Below, in pieces: positions 34,075-46,501 of a stretch of DNA of 64,000 nucleotides. Numbering within the stretch: the first letter of the stretch is position 1; each line of letters starts with the position of its first letter. The DNA is taken from assembly GCA_963682175.1 (NCBI GenBank), contig OY821784.1, positions 22,177,621 through 22,241,620 on the forward strand. Reading direction: 5' to 3'. A program made the translations under genes and the position numbers. Below the pieces are notes generated by a model. The model worked only from the letters and a program-made list of their open reading frames with translations, searched no databases and was not told the origin of the DNA. This stretch comes from Triglochin maritima (taxonomy: Eukaryota; Streptophyta; Magnoliopsida; Alismatales; Juncaginaceae).

Positions 34075-34872
34075 GGAGCCCACACACTCAAAGAACTATG
34101 CTTTACATCTAAGTGTTTTCCATTTAAAGTTGTATGAATTACATGGTTTTTAACATATGAATCATTATATCCTAAACCATGTTTTTGTAAAGATAGTCTT
34201 TGACTTCCTAATAGCATATTAGTTCCATTAGTGAATCTTTCAAGATCTTTTCTTAGTTGCACATTGCAAACTTGAAGATCTAGTTGTTCACTATTACTAG
34301 GTGTTGCTTTTAAACTTTCAAGAGTAGATGCATTAGTTTCAAGTTTAGCAAGCACTTCATTCTTCTCATTCATGCATGTTTCAATTTAGTTTTGAGATCA
34401 TTGATTAGCTTTCTAGCACTTTTGTTCTTTTCACAAATGATCTCATATTGTTTAACTAAGTCATGGAATGCATTTTGAAGCTCATCATGTGTATATGTTT
34501 CATTATTTGCACTAGAATTTGAGCTATCACTATAATAAGACTTAGTTGAGCATGATCTAATAGAACAAAAGTTAGAGGATACCTCACTTCCTTCATCTTT
34601 AATTGCCATGTAGCACATATGTGCATATTCCTTTGTTGATGAAGATGCAGTTGATTGGGATGATGATGAAGACGATGAATCGTCCCAAGTAGCCTTGTGA
34701 GCTTCCAACCTCTTCTCTTTTCTCTTACCCTCTCATTTTCACTCCTTCTCTCCCTTCTCTCATTTTTCTTCTCATTCTCTTTTCTCTCATTTTCACTCTC
34801 CTCCTTCTCCTCCTTCTTTTCTCTCATTTCACTTCTTCTACCTCTTCTTTCATTCTTTTCTTCTTTATCCTT
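34075..34872 (-). pseudogene. C gag, middle part, frameshifted
   Basis: On the minus strand it encodes a Lys/Glu/Arg-rich low-complexity stretch (34868-34700), then after a frameshift a Sirevirus-like segment with TWDDSSSSSS and HMCYMAIKDEGSE (34708-34370), then a coiled-coil-like segment to 34075. In relatives a CCHC knuckle precedes the DDSS stretch. Here I see none, and the K/E/R-rich microsatellite occupies that place. Confidence 0.65.
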
Positions 34873-36253
34873 TGATTGACATCATTTCATGCTTATATTT
34901 GTATATTATATCCATTATCTTTCACCTAAACAATGCTATGTTACGAGTTTTATGTTTAGTTTTCAGGAATAAATAGGTTTTGAAGAGATGAAGCATAAAA
35001 GGACCCAAAAGCTGGGAAAAGGACTGAATTGTGAGATCTGGGGACTAAGATGCAAAGGAGAAGGACCTGAATGTAAGACAGAAGGACCTAAGAGCAAAAC
35101 AGAATACTTCACACCATCATGGGGAGTATTTTAGCAATTGGATTCGGGTCGAGGCTCCAACAAACGAAGTAGATGCATCAAAGACCACCAAAAGCACAAA
35201 GAAAAGCCCAGAATAAAACTCAACTGGATCCGGACATTTTGGACCGCCAATTGGCGGTCTGGATTAGCCCAGATCTGCCAAGATTTCTCCTAGACTTGTA
35301 TTAATGCTCGTTTAGGCTATTTTTGGTGTTGGTTTAGTCCCACATCGGGGGATTGTCCCGGATTAGCTTTTCCATGCCTATAAATAGAACTCTTCACCTC
35401 CTATTGTAATCACTCCATATTTTAAGTGACTATTCTTCCTACTAGAAGTGAGGCCTTGAAGCACACACTAAAGTAGGAGGATGCTACTTTTAATGTGAGT
35501 CATTTTAATACAAGTTTTCTTTATTATGTTGTTTGTTTTATGTTTCTTGCTTTGCTTTGCTTAATCTCATTTCATTAGTTTTACTAGCTTAGTTAATATG
35601 CTTTCTTTGCTTAGTTTAATAATTAGTGTAATGTTTAGTGAGTAGTTCCATCCCCTTTGGGGGGTGGAGTAGATGTACATACATGCAAATGAGAATGGAT
35701 TCAATGCTTTATTTCCAATGTGTTGATAAAACATGAATGTATGCTTGCTTGTTTAGGATAGGATTTATAACTTGATGAGTTTTGCCAAAATGATTAGACA
35801 CCTCTCATGCTTGTTTAGGTTCTGAAATAAACATCTTGCATATGTAAATGTTAATCAACTAAGTTGGTGAATAGATTGATAGGTTTTCCCACAACATTTA
35901 GACACTTCCTATGCATGATAACACCACCTTAATTTGTGCTTAAAGAATGTATTCTACACCCACCTCTTTGTATGTGTGCACTCACTCCACCCCTTAGGGG
36001 TTTTCCCATTTCTGTATTCCAGCATTCTTCCCTTGTTCTTAGCTTAGTTATTATTTCATTGTTTGGTTCTTCCTTTCGCATTTCCTGCTTCTTAGCGTAG
36101 TATAGAGTATAGTAGCATAAACATCTTTCTCCCCCTATTTTTGCCACTTGATTTCGTACAAGCAAGAGGCTACTCACCTCCCTGAGGACGACCCGTACTT
36201 GCCACCGCTTCATCGCGGTCGTGCACTTGCGGTTTAAATTAAAACGTTCAACA
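34873..36253 (+). repeat. E 5' LTR
   Basis: The ends are TGATTGACATC...AACGTTCAACA. It carries a GGAC(C/T) array at 35001, 35021, 35042, 35063 and 35084, a single palindrome GACCGCCAATTGGCGGTC (35242-35259) and TATAAATA (35379-35386). Confidence 0.9.
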
Positions 36254-36259
36254 AGTTTT

Positions 36260-36277
36260 TGGCGCCGTTGCCGGGGA
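36260..36277 (+). other. E primer binding site, tRNA-Asp type
   Basis: TGGCGCCGTTGCCGGGGA lies six bases after the 5' LTR. Confidence 0.92.
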
Positions 36278-37308
36278 GGTGCTAGTCCAGACTCTTGTTT
36301 GGACGATTCGAGTGGATTTAATTTTTGTTTTGTAGTTTTTCTTTGTTTCAGGAGACTTGGAGTCGGCAGGAGGAACATCTGGAGAAGTTTTGAAGCAAGC
36401 TGGGCACTGTAGACAGCCAATCAGCGGTCTGGTAAGCTCAGCTCGCTCTCTTATTTATTTGGTCTGTTTACTTTATCTGATATAGTGGTCTGGGACTTAA
36501 TTTGGCATGTTTTGACTTATAGTTTGTTTCCAGATCAATAATCAAACCTCTTTAAGCAACTTGGACCCTAAAACTCAAAGCAAAAGATTAGGCATTCTTT
36601 TTGTTTAGGCCATGCATCATGTATGTGACTTGGGCACTTAGATTGTCTTTTATCTTAGCTTTATTTTCAGTTGCTGAGAGCTGGCGTGAGGTACGCACCT
36701 TCTACTCTCATTCATGCATTTCGTATGAACATGCATTAGTTAGTAGGAAGTGCATTGTAACAAGTGTGAGTTGAGTGTTGTTTGGAGTGTTGATTGCTAG
36801 ATTTAGGACTCCAAAACGCTACTAAGGAGGGGTTGTCCCATAAAAGATAAGGTGGGGGATTTCATCACCCTTTCCTTCGCCCCAAAAACCACACTAATCA
36901 AGAGCCTAATTTTAAATCAAGTAGACATTGGCCCTAAGGATCTTGGACGCATTAGGAGAGTGATCCGGTCCCGACCGTCATGACCTGATCGGCGTTGCCC
37001 ACTTTGTCGATAGTAGGAGAGACGAGATCCCCGGATCTTGGCTCACTTGCTGGGCTTTGTGGTCCTCTTTGTAGGGAGGTGAGGCATGTTGAGGCCGTGT
37101 GACCTCGCAGTTAGGCGTCGTCTAGCTGTAAGGACCTATAGCGACCTTAGGATTGCTTGAGCCTTGTTTGCTTGTGTGCTTCTACTTGTACCCATCCGCC
37201 GTAGCATAAGGACTTCTTCCTTTCTCTCCTGAGTCATTCTTTCTCTCCTGTGTTCCCCCGTCTTCTCCCCAACGTACATTCTTTGGGAAAAAAAAGAAAA
37301 AAAGAGAG
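36278..37308 (+). other. E 5' leader
   Basis: Non-coding. One decayed palindrome, AGACAGCCAATCAGCGGTCT (36411-36430), is followed at once by G|GTAAGC (donor GT at 36432). E has one palindrome in U3 and one in the leader, where A has two in each. Confidence 0.7.
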
Positions 37309-37446
37309 TTGTGGTTTGTGTGTGCACCTTTGTGCATGCTTTCGTGGACACGAGACGAGAGTGGTCGTTTGACGAGGAGCGTTGTAAATCCGGCTTCGGT
37401 CATCGATTTCTCGACACCTCCCTCCTCTCGTGTCGCACGTAGTTCG
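37309..37446 (+). pseudogene. E gag, N-terminal piece
   Basis: It encodes the MLSWTRDESGRL block also seen at the start of D gag. It is cut after 46 codons by element G, whose GTTCG duplication keeps the frame aligned on the far side at 39304. Confidence 0.7.
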
Positions 37447-39303
37447 TGTAATATCTTGAATTTTTTAATTGAGGTAATAATCAAATATCTTAATGGACTA
37501 ATTAAGATTGTTGGATGATTGTGTGGTTTTAGGAGAAGATGGAATTTTGAGAAGAATATTGAGAAGAAAAAGATGGAGATTTTGAGGCAAGTACTGATTC
37601 GTTATTCTTCAGTTTCATATCATGTCTGTCTCTCTTGATATTCGTAGTTGCATGCATGTTGAGCATTAATATTGATTTTATGGATATGCATATGATTGCA
37701 TGGTGGTGTTTCGGTCGACATGTCCTGTGGCTGTGTGTATGTTTCTAGCAGAGCAACTTAGGAAAGAGCTGCCTAACGGACAGCTTGGAGCCACCCGAGA
37801 GAGGAAAGGGCTGCCTGTCGTTAGTGTGGAGCTACCAGGTGTGCGTCTAACAGATTGATAGATTTCAGAAGCACAGGATGTGGTCGAATCTGAATGGGGG
37901 TTTCAGATTGATATGCATTCATTTCATTTGTGATGCATGTCTCTTGATTGTGCTTATTGACTGAATGTCATATTCTGTATTATTTTCCACATGATTATGA
38001 TTCTGATTGATTGATGGTTGGTACTTACGGGCTGTCGAGCTCACAATTTGTTCATTATATTTTTCAGATTAATTATGGGTCTATCAGATGGATTTAAATA
38101 TCAGAGTGCACAGCGGTCAGGATCGTGGATCGTATCTTAACGCACCGGGTTCGGGCGGGTGATCAGTTGTCCGGGCTCGGGGCGTTACAAATGGTATCAG
38201 AGCAATAGGATCCTCGGAATTAGTCGGGATTTGGATTTGAAATAAAAATTTGATTGAATTGGAATTTGAGAAATTGGATTTAGAAGTATTGACTATTGAT
38301 TTAAATATGAATTTTGACTTGGTTGGATTTGCTACCACATTATTAATAAATAATGAAAGATGAATTTAGAGATATTTGGACTTGACTTCAAATGTGAATT
38401 TGGATTTGGTCGGATTGATTATCTAAATTATGAGCGATAAGTGGTGTTAGGTTTTTAGATTTGATAAATAATGAGTTGAAAAATTTGTATTGATTTGTTC
38501 GGATTGGGACGGTATTGAGATCAAATTTGGAGGACGAAATTTCTTTTAAGGAGGGTAGAATGTAATATCTTGAATTTTTTAATTGAGGTAATAATCAAAT
38601 ATCTTAATGGACTAATTAAGATTGTTGGATGATTGTGTGGTTTTAGGAGAAGATGAAATTTTGAGAAGAATATAGAGAAGAAAAAGATGGAGATTTTGAG
38701 GCAAGTACTGATTCGTTATTATTCAGTTTCATATCATGTCTGTCTCTCTTGATATTCGTAGTTGCATGCATGTTGAGCATTAATATTGATTTTATGGATA
38801 TGTATATGATTGCATGGTGGTGTTTCGGTTGACATGTCCTGTGGTTGTGTGTATGTTTCTGGTAGAGCAACTTAGGAAAGAGCTGCCTAGCGGACAGGGT
38901 GGAGCCACCCGAGAGAGGAAAGGACTGCCTGTCGTTAGTGTGGAGCTACCAGGTGTGCGTCTGACAGATTGATAGATTTCAGAAGCACAGGATGTGGTCG
39001 AATCTGAATGGGGGTTTCAGATTGTTATGCATGCATTTTATTTGTGATGCATGTCTCTTGATTGTGCTTATTGACTTAATGTCATATTCTGTATTATTTT
39101 CCACATGATTCTGATTCTGATTGATTGATGATTGGTACTTGCGGGCTGTCGAGCTCACAATTTGTTCATTATATTTTTCAGATTAATTATGGGCCTATCA
39201 GATGGATTTAAATATCACAGTGAGCAGCGGTCAGGTTCGTGGATTGTATCTTAACGCACCGGGTTCGGGCGGGTGAGCACCTGTCCGGGCTCGGGGCGTT
39301 ACA
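37447..39303 (+). mobile_element. G: 1.86-kb deletion-derivative LTR element
   Basis: G is flanked by GTTCG. Two 743-bp LTRs (37447-38189 and 38561-39303; TGTAATATC...GGCGTTACA) enclose only 371 bp. The primer site TGGTATCAGAGC (38192-38203) matches initiator tRNA-Met. The internal end, GGACGAAATTTC then AAGGAGGG, matches the pol terminus and polypurine tract usual in Tekay/Del-type chromoviruses. All genes have been lost, so it was moved in trans. The LTRs differ at perhaps 15-20 sites by eye. Confidence 0.9.
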
Positions 39304-40385
39304 GTTCGGGTCCAATGGCTGCTAATTTCCGTGAGGAGGAGCAGTTGCTGGACCCACCTGCTCCACCAGCACTTCCAGTTGCCGTTCCCATACCTCTTCG
39401 TGATCGATGCTACCCGAGCCGTACAGCTCTACCCTCATGCATCGTATTACCAGAGGCTAATGGGAACCATTTTGAGGTTAAGCCTCAATTCATTTCCATG
39501 CTCCCTCATTTCACTGGGAAAGGTGACCCCTATATCTTTCTCAGGGAATTTGAGGAGGTCTGTGCTATGTTCAAGCTGCAACAACATAGCACAGACTCCA
39601 TCCATCTTAGGCTCGTTCCTTTTGCACTAAAGGATGACGCCAAGAAGTGGTTGTACAGCAACCAAGCGAATTCCTTTAGGACTTGGGATGAGTTTCAATC
39701 TGCATTCCTCAAGAAGTACTTTCCTAATCATCGGACTCAAAAATTGAGGAACGAAATCAATTCGTTCTATCAACATGAGACCAAACCATTTCATGCATAT
39801 CTTGAGAGGTTCAAAGAGCTACTATCCTTGTGCCCTCACCATGGTATTGAGTTGTGCCGTCTTTGTCAGATTGTGTATGAGGGTCTTCACATCCCGTCCA
39901 GAACGCTCCTTGAGTCCATGTGTCAAGGAGAGTTCTTGGGAAAGGATGAAAGGGAGGCATGGGCCTTCCTAGAAGACCTCGCTGAGAAAACCATGCAATG
40001 GGAGAGTGTGAGGGAACCACCTGCATCATCTAGTATAGGAGCGAGGATCGCGAATGCAAACTCAACTAGATCGGGTTCCGTATTTGCTATCGATACCACT
40101 ACGGCCACCGAGGCACGCATGGCGGCCTTAATGCGCCGTATGGATTCGATTGAGCTCCAAAACCAACAAAGTGCACCTCACATGTCCACATCTAGTCCAG
40201 TTCCCTGTCATTCATGTGGTAGGATAGGTCATGTAGAAAGCGAGTGTGAGTCCATTCCTCCATAGATGGAGCGTGTCAACGCCGTCTATGATAGAGCCAG
40301 GAATGACCCATACTCATCATCTTATAATCCTGGATGGAGGAACCACCCCAATTTTTCGTGGAACCAAACTAATGCCCCGGGTGGT
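39304..40385 (+). pseudogene. E gag, capsid and zinc knuckle, with a nonsense mutation
   Basis: It encodes the capsid-type gag domain (from REEEQLLD through ESMCQGEF) and the knuckle CHSCGRIGHVESEC. A TAG at 40263-40265 replaces the GAG found in D. The frame continues to PNFSWNQ before solo LTR F cuts it at 40386. Confidence 0.85.
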
Positions 40386-41614
40386 TGATGTGAATTAAAT
40401 TTATACCGCAAGTGCACGGCGTCTATGAAGACGTGGCAAGTACGGGTCGAACACAAGGAGGGAGAGATTTGTTATTATTGTGATTTCGATTGGGGGAAAG
40501 AAGGAGAGAAGAAATAATTGGGTTTTGAGATTTTTGGATTTTAATTATCTAAAGCAAGAAACAAGAACAATTAAAACTAAAACAAGAACAAAGATGTGAA
40601 TTCCGTCGGGTGGAGGTTTAGATTTAAGGTTTAGATTAGAGAATTCAGAAACTTATAATAAATCATATTAGTTATGAAGCATTACATGATAAATGATTTA
40701 ACATAAACTCAAGTAATCAAAATAGACTAATACGAACTTAAAATAATAACATTTACTCGTCTTCTCTTCACCCTAAATCCGTCACCTCCACCCTTTGGAA
40801 GGAGTTAGAAACTCATAGAGGGAGGAAGAAGGGGTCCTTGAGACATTACAAAAGAAAACTAAAAGTAAGAAATAAAAGAAAGAATTTTATTAATGAAAAG
40901 AAGAATACAAAACTAAGATTAAGAATAAAAACTAACACCAAAGACTAAGGACCCTTCTAACATCGTTCTCGGGTCTATTTATAGTTGCTACAATGGATCT
41001 AGGTATAATATTGGAAAGTACACGTGTCCAGACAAGACTGGACGAAATTGGAGCACACGGATCGACTACGGGGCGGCGGAATCGCCGCATGGTGTGTGTG
41101 ATCTGCGGCGGAATCGCCGCACATCATGCTCTGATTTGGTCCAGATTTTGGTTGAATGTTTATGGTATGATTTGATCCTCCTTTACGTGTCTGGATTGAT
41201 TCTTTCCATTCTTTTGAGCTCCGGATTAATTCCTTCACATATTTGGAGATATACATTGATTTTTCTATATATTTTCTCCAAGAGAATAAAAGCTACTCGT
41301 GATTTGCAATGAGGTCCTTGACTTTTTGCAGTTAAGTCCCCGGCTACTTTTGTGCTTAAGTCCTTGTTCTTTTTGCAATTAGGACTTGAATGCTTTTATG
41401 CTTGGGATGCATTTCCATTCGTAACCCGATAATCTTGAATTTGGTCTTTATGATAGAAATGAGTCTTTTGCATGCGTTTATGCTCGGGATGTGGGTAAAT
41501 TGCATTCAGGTCCCTGTAATCTGTAAATAAGACTAAACACATACCTTAGTAGCATTTATTGATGTAAAAGTAATCTAAATGAAAGACATATGATGCAATG
41601 TATGCAATGCATCA
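40386..41614 (-). mobile_element. F: solo LTR of the B family
   Basis: F is flanked by GTGGT (40381-40385 and 41615-41619). It starts TGATGTGAATT, ends GCAATGCATCA and is 1229 bp. It is like the B LTR along its length but clearly diverged, including a palindrome pair at 41073-41088 and 41105-41120 with centres 32 bp apart, as in B. No internal sequence remains. Confidence 0.93.
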
Positions 41615-43539
41615 GTGGTCCTCCAAACTCCTCTAGACCACCTTACCAATCACACCAACCTCCCATGCATGCACATTCCTATCAGCCACCCCAAGCACAA
41701 ACCACCAATCAATCGGGTTTCCTAAATTCCAATAATATGGAAACCCGATTCAATTCGCTTGAGACCTTGACTTGTGGACTTGAAAACTCAATGAAAAATT
41801 TTATGTCTACCACAAGTCAAGTTCTCACTTCAAATCAGCAGACCATGAAATCTCTAGAGCTTCAGATGGGTCAATTGGCTCAGTCTGTACATGAGAGAGA
41901 GAGAGGGTCTTTTCCTAGCCAGCCTGAGGCTAAACCCCGCATGTACCAACAACAACAAATGCAAAATGAGAATGTGGTACCTCGGGGGAGGTAAGTGAAG
42001 CATGTGGAGGAAGTTGTTCACCATGTCAATTCCATTGTGACCTTAAGGAATGGAAAACAGGTTGACAATCACATTTCTTTGCCACACCCACCACCATCTA
42101 TGCAGCCCCTCAGTGGGAATGGTGGTGAAGAAGAAGCTGAGGGTGAGGGTAATACACCAAAGCTTTCTTCTCAGGCACAGCAGAAAACTTACCTGCCAAA
42201 AGCTCCCTATCCAAGTAGGTTAAACAAAAAGCAGAGTGACAACATGGACAAGATATTAAAGGTGTTTAAGCAAGTGAAGGTTAACATCCCCTTATTGGAT
42301 GTCATCCAACAAATACCTCAATATGTCAAAGTGTTGAAGGATCTCTGCACAACCAAGAGGAAGACCAATGTTCCTAAGAAAGCATTCTTGGCTGCAAATA
42401 TCAGCTCACTTTTGTCCAATCCTACCTACACAAAATACAAGGACCCTGTGTGTCCTACTATTCAGTGTACGATAGGGGACACTAGATTGAGCAATGTTTT
42501 GGTTGATTTAGGATCAGCGGTCAACCTCCTCCCATTCTCTGTTTATCAACAGTTGAACTTGGGAGAATTGAAACCAACGAAGATCACCCTCCAATTGGCG
42601 GATAGATCCATTCGTATTCCCATGGGGATTATCGAGGATGTGCTTATCAAAGTTGGAGATTTTATATTTCCAGTCGATTTTGTTGTCCTCGATACCAATC
42701 CTCTTGCGAACACCCACTCTCAAATACCTTTGATTTTGGGTAGACCATTTCTGGCAACCTCCAATGCCTTGATTAATTGTAAAAATGGTCTCATGAAGCT
42801 CTCATTCGGTAACATGAGTGCCGAGTTTCATGTGTTCAACTCTGGTAAGCAACAAGAACCCATGGATGAACATTTAAATCTAAATCTCATCCGCCAATTG
42901 GAGAAAGCACCACAAAATCAACGAACACCCCTAACCCCAATGCAACCCATTGAGAATGTTCGAGGGCCCAGCGAAAACTCATTGCCTGTCTTCGCAATGC
43001 AACAGAGTGAGCTGGCCTCGAACATGAATGTCCAAAGGGAGTGTTCGTTGCATGATTCAGTTGAGAGTACTAGTGAGAGTGAGACACCTCATCATATGCC
43101 TATACCAGAAGGTGTCTCTACCTCATGTCCCATGGCCATTGAGCCATTTGAGCTTCATATTGACTCCAACAAAGACCCACCTATGACCGAGCTTATGCTT
43201 GATGATCTAAATGATGGTGGGAGGTCCTTGTTGGATGACTTGGGGAGAAGCCCCATTCTTAGTGATGCAGGTCTGCTGCATCCATCGAATGAGCTTGAGG
43301 AACTCATTCTGATGCACCCGCCTATTGGTTGGAGGGTTTTCTTCGATGAGCAATTAAACCCTAGTGAGGCAACACAACTTCATTCTTTGTTGCCCACACC
43401 CAACCAATATCATGAGGGGTTTGAGCCTTTTAGCTTTGACCTTTCACCTCTCATGACACCTCAGAGTACCAGTGGAGTTTGCCCATCTCAGCAAGTCTCT
43501 GGTCCTCCTGACTTGATGTTCTCATTTGATGTTCCTTGA
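41615..43539 (+). pseudogene. E gag C-terminus and protease, ending in an RT fossil
   Basis: Gag C-terminal linker (41620-41991), a TAA at 41992-41994 where D has a CAA-derived Gln, then an open frame of 514 codons. That frame includes the KTYLPKAPYPSRL block, protease (VDLGSAVNLLP near 42503; ILGRPFLAT near 42737) and a tail. The tail contains NELEELILMHPPIGWRVFFDEQLN, then an unrelated end. It aligns with the stretch of A that leads into RT (NELIP...[12 protein letters not shown]), but no further RT is present. The frame closes normally at 43539. Confidence 0.85.
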
Positions 43540-45121
43540 CCAAATGATTATGAGAATATCTTGGTTGATGTATATATCTTAAAAAAAAGTGTGTAATAAA
43601 AGACTCCTTCAGTGAGCATCGATTGTTGTGGGCCCCAACCCTTGTGTACTTGGGCCCAATCTCTTCACGTATTTATCTCCCTTCTTCAGCTTCTCACAGG
43701 TTGAGGGAATTTGGGTTTGTGTCCATCAACATGACCCTGAACGTCCCTTTGTACTTCATGTTGGTGAGATCTTTCCTTTTTCATGCATGTATCCATGTAG
43801 TATCTTGTTCACATTCATTGAGGACAATGCATGAAGTAGGTGTGGGGGGGTGTTTTACGTGTGTACATAGTCGAGTCTTTTTCCTTTGGTTTTATTTTCT
43901 TTTGTTTGTACTGCTAGGGTCATGTTAGTGTGCCGCATTTAACATTGATATATCTGCTTGCCATGATCCTTGGGTGACTTGTCTTCTTTTGCTTGCCGAG
44001 TGCTTTAAAATTTTCACATTTCTTTCAAAATCTTCATGTGTTTGCGAAAGAAAATGGTTTGTGGGTTTTGCGTGTGTTTAGCATGTGCAAAACCGTTGAG
44101 AGGCAAAGTAAAAAGAAAGCTCCCAAAATTGTCTTGAACTTGATGCATTAGGATTTCTATTTTACTGGCTTTAGGTCTTGTCTAGTTGTTAGGATGCACC
44201 CTGGTTTTCCCTCAGGGGGCGTGTAATCATAGGGTTTCAGTACTCAAACATTTAAAGAAGTCCACCCTGAACCTAGTGAGTCAAATAATTCGTGTTTGTG
44301 AGTATAAGGAAGTTTGTCGTAGTCGAGGGCCCTTAATCTCTTTTTGTGAAACTTAAGTGTAGGGGTTTTGGTTCCCATATAGATAAATAAGTGGTGTTCT
44401 CTCTTCTCGCACGGCTCCTATCACTCGGGAAAGTAGGTCTGAGGGGACTTTGTGCCTGGTGCTTTCGAGTCATCTTACTTGGGATGCGGCGACCGAACTC
44501 CCGTTACACGGGTGGTAGGGATCGCCCTATGTGGAGATTTGGGGGAAGGTGTACATGATAGTGTAAGTCCTTATTGGCAATGATGCACGAAACCTGACCC
44601 TGGGAGAATCAAACACCAACCAATAAAATGCTCCAAAGAAAAAAAAGAAAAAAAAAGAAAGAAAGAACAAAAGAAAAAAAAAGAAAAAAAAAGAGAGTCA
44701 AAAAAGAACCAAAATGGACTTTACACATTGTATCACATTCAGAAGTTAAGGTTGCCCATGTCTTTCACTCAAGTCCTTAACTAAGCTTCACGAATAACTC
44801 ATTAGGCTAGGTGTGTGGACCGATTACATATATAGAGTCGACCCGTAGTATTACCGCGTCCCATGATCGACAAAATAAGTCCAACGAGTCGTGTATCTAG
44901 ATTGATTAATGCATCTTGTTCGGATTTTGTGGGTATATCCGCTGAAAACACTCAGGAGACAACACTCCTCCTCCTTGGCGACAAGGAGGTTTAACGGCTT
45001 GTTGCACGTGCTAAGTGCAACTATGATTCCTACGAAAGTGAGTTAGGATTTCTTGTTTTTCGTATGCTTTTCTCTTTCTTTGTTTTGCTCGGGACTAGCA
45101 AAAGTTAGGTGTGAGGGTATT
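43540..45121 (+). other. E 3' untranslated region
   Basis: No coding sequence is seen. It is homologous to 30936-32493 of A. An A/G-rich low-complexity tract spans 44636-44700, and the polypurine tract GTGTGAGGGTATT (45109-45121) abuts the LTR. Confidence 0.8.
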
Positions 45122-46501
45122 TGATTGACATCATTTCATGCTTATATTTGTATATTATATCCATTATCTTTCACCTAAACAATGCTATGTTACGAGTTTT
45201 ATGTTTAGTTTTCAGGAATAAATAGGTTTTGAAGAGATGAAGCATAAAAGGACCCAAAAGCTGGGAAAAGGACTGAATTGTGAGATCTGGGGACTAAGAT
45301 GCAAAGGAGAAGGACCTGAATGTAAGACAGAAGGACCTAAGAGCAAAACAGAATACTTCACACCATCATGGGGAGTATTTTAGCAATTGGATTCGGGTCG
45401 AGGCTCCAACAAACGAAGTAGATGCATCAAAGACCACCAAAAGCACAAAGAAAAGCCCAGAATAAAACTCAACTGGATCCGGACATTTTGGACCGCCAAT
45501 TGGCGGTCTGGATTAGCCCAGATCCGCCAAGATTTCTCCTGGACTTGTATTAATGCTCGTTTAGGCTATTTTTGGTGTTGGTTTAGTCCCACATCGGGGG
45601 ATTGTCCCGGATTAGCTTTTCCATGCCTATAAATAGAACTCTTCACCTCTTATTGTAATCACTCCATATTTTAAGTGGCTATTCTTCCTACTAGAAGTGA
45701 GGCCTTGAAGCACACACTAAAGTAGGAGGATGCTACTTTTAATGTGAGTCATTTTAATACAAGTTTTCTTTATTATGTTGTTTGTTTTATGTTTCTTGCT
45801 TTGCTTTGCTTAATCTCATTTCATTAGTTTTATTAGCTTAGTTTATATGCTTTCTTTGCTTAGTTTAATAATTAGTGTAATGTTTAGTGAGCAGTTCCAT
45901 CCCCTTTGGGGGTGGAGTAGATGTACATACATGCAAATGAGAATGGATTGAATGCTTTATTTCCAATGTGTTGATAAAACATGAATGTATGCTTGCTTGT
46001 TTAGGATAGGATTTATAACTTGATGAGTTTTGCCAAAATGATTAGACACCTCTCATGCTTGTTTAGGTTCTGAAATAAACATCTTGCATATGTAAATGTT
46101 AATCAACTAAGTTGGTGAATAGATTGATAGGTTTTCCCACAACATTTAGACACTTCCTATGCCTGATAACATCACCTTAATTTGTGCTTAAAGAATGTAT
46201 TCTACACCCACCTCTTTGCATGTGTGCACTCACTCCACCCCTTAGGGGTTTTCCCATTTCTGTATTCCAGCATTCTTCCCTTGTTCTTAGCTTAGTTATT
46301 ATTTCATTGTTTGGTTCTTCCTTTCGCATTTCCTACTTCTTAGCGTAGTATAGAGTAGAGTAGCATAAACATCTTTCTCCCCTTATTTTTGCCACTTGAT
46401 TTCGTACAAGCAAGAGGCTACTCACCTCCCTGAGGACGACCCGTACTTGCCACCGCTTCATCGCGGCCGTGCACTTGCGGTTTAAATTAAAACGTTCAAC
46501 A
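45122..46501 (+). repeat. E 3' LTR
   Basis: 1380 bp. The palindrome is at 45491-45508 and TATA at 45628-45635. The conserved GTGCACTTGCGG block lies near the inner end. Confidence 0.9.

Larger units (their letters stand above)
34873..46501 (+). mobile_element. E: non-autonomous gag-protease Athila-like element
   Basis: E is flanked by TCCTT (34868-34872 and 46502-46506) in gag of C. It has LTRs of 1381 and 1380 bp with roughly 15 differences by eye, a tRNA-Asp primer site, a leader, a gag-protease gene broken by G, F and two point stops, and a 3' untranslated region. Enzymes beyond protease are absent. It is closely related to D and older than B by LTR divergence. Confidence 0.9.

Noticed and set aside
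34697..34879. A plus-strand Ser/Leu/Phe-rich membrane-like frame
   Set aside because: It is the opposite strand of the K/E/R-rich low-complexity tract in C gag.
7384..36277. tRNA-Asp-like sequences as tRNA genes
   Set aside because: Only the 18-nt complement of the tRNA 3' end is present, always next to an LTR, so these are primer binding sites.
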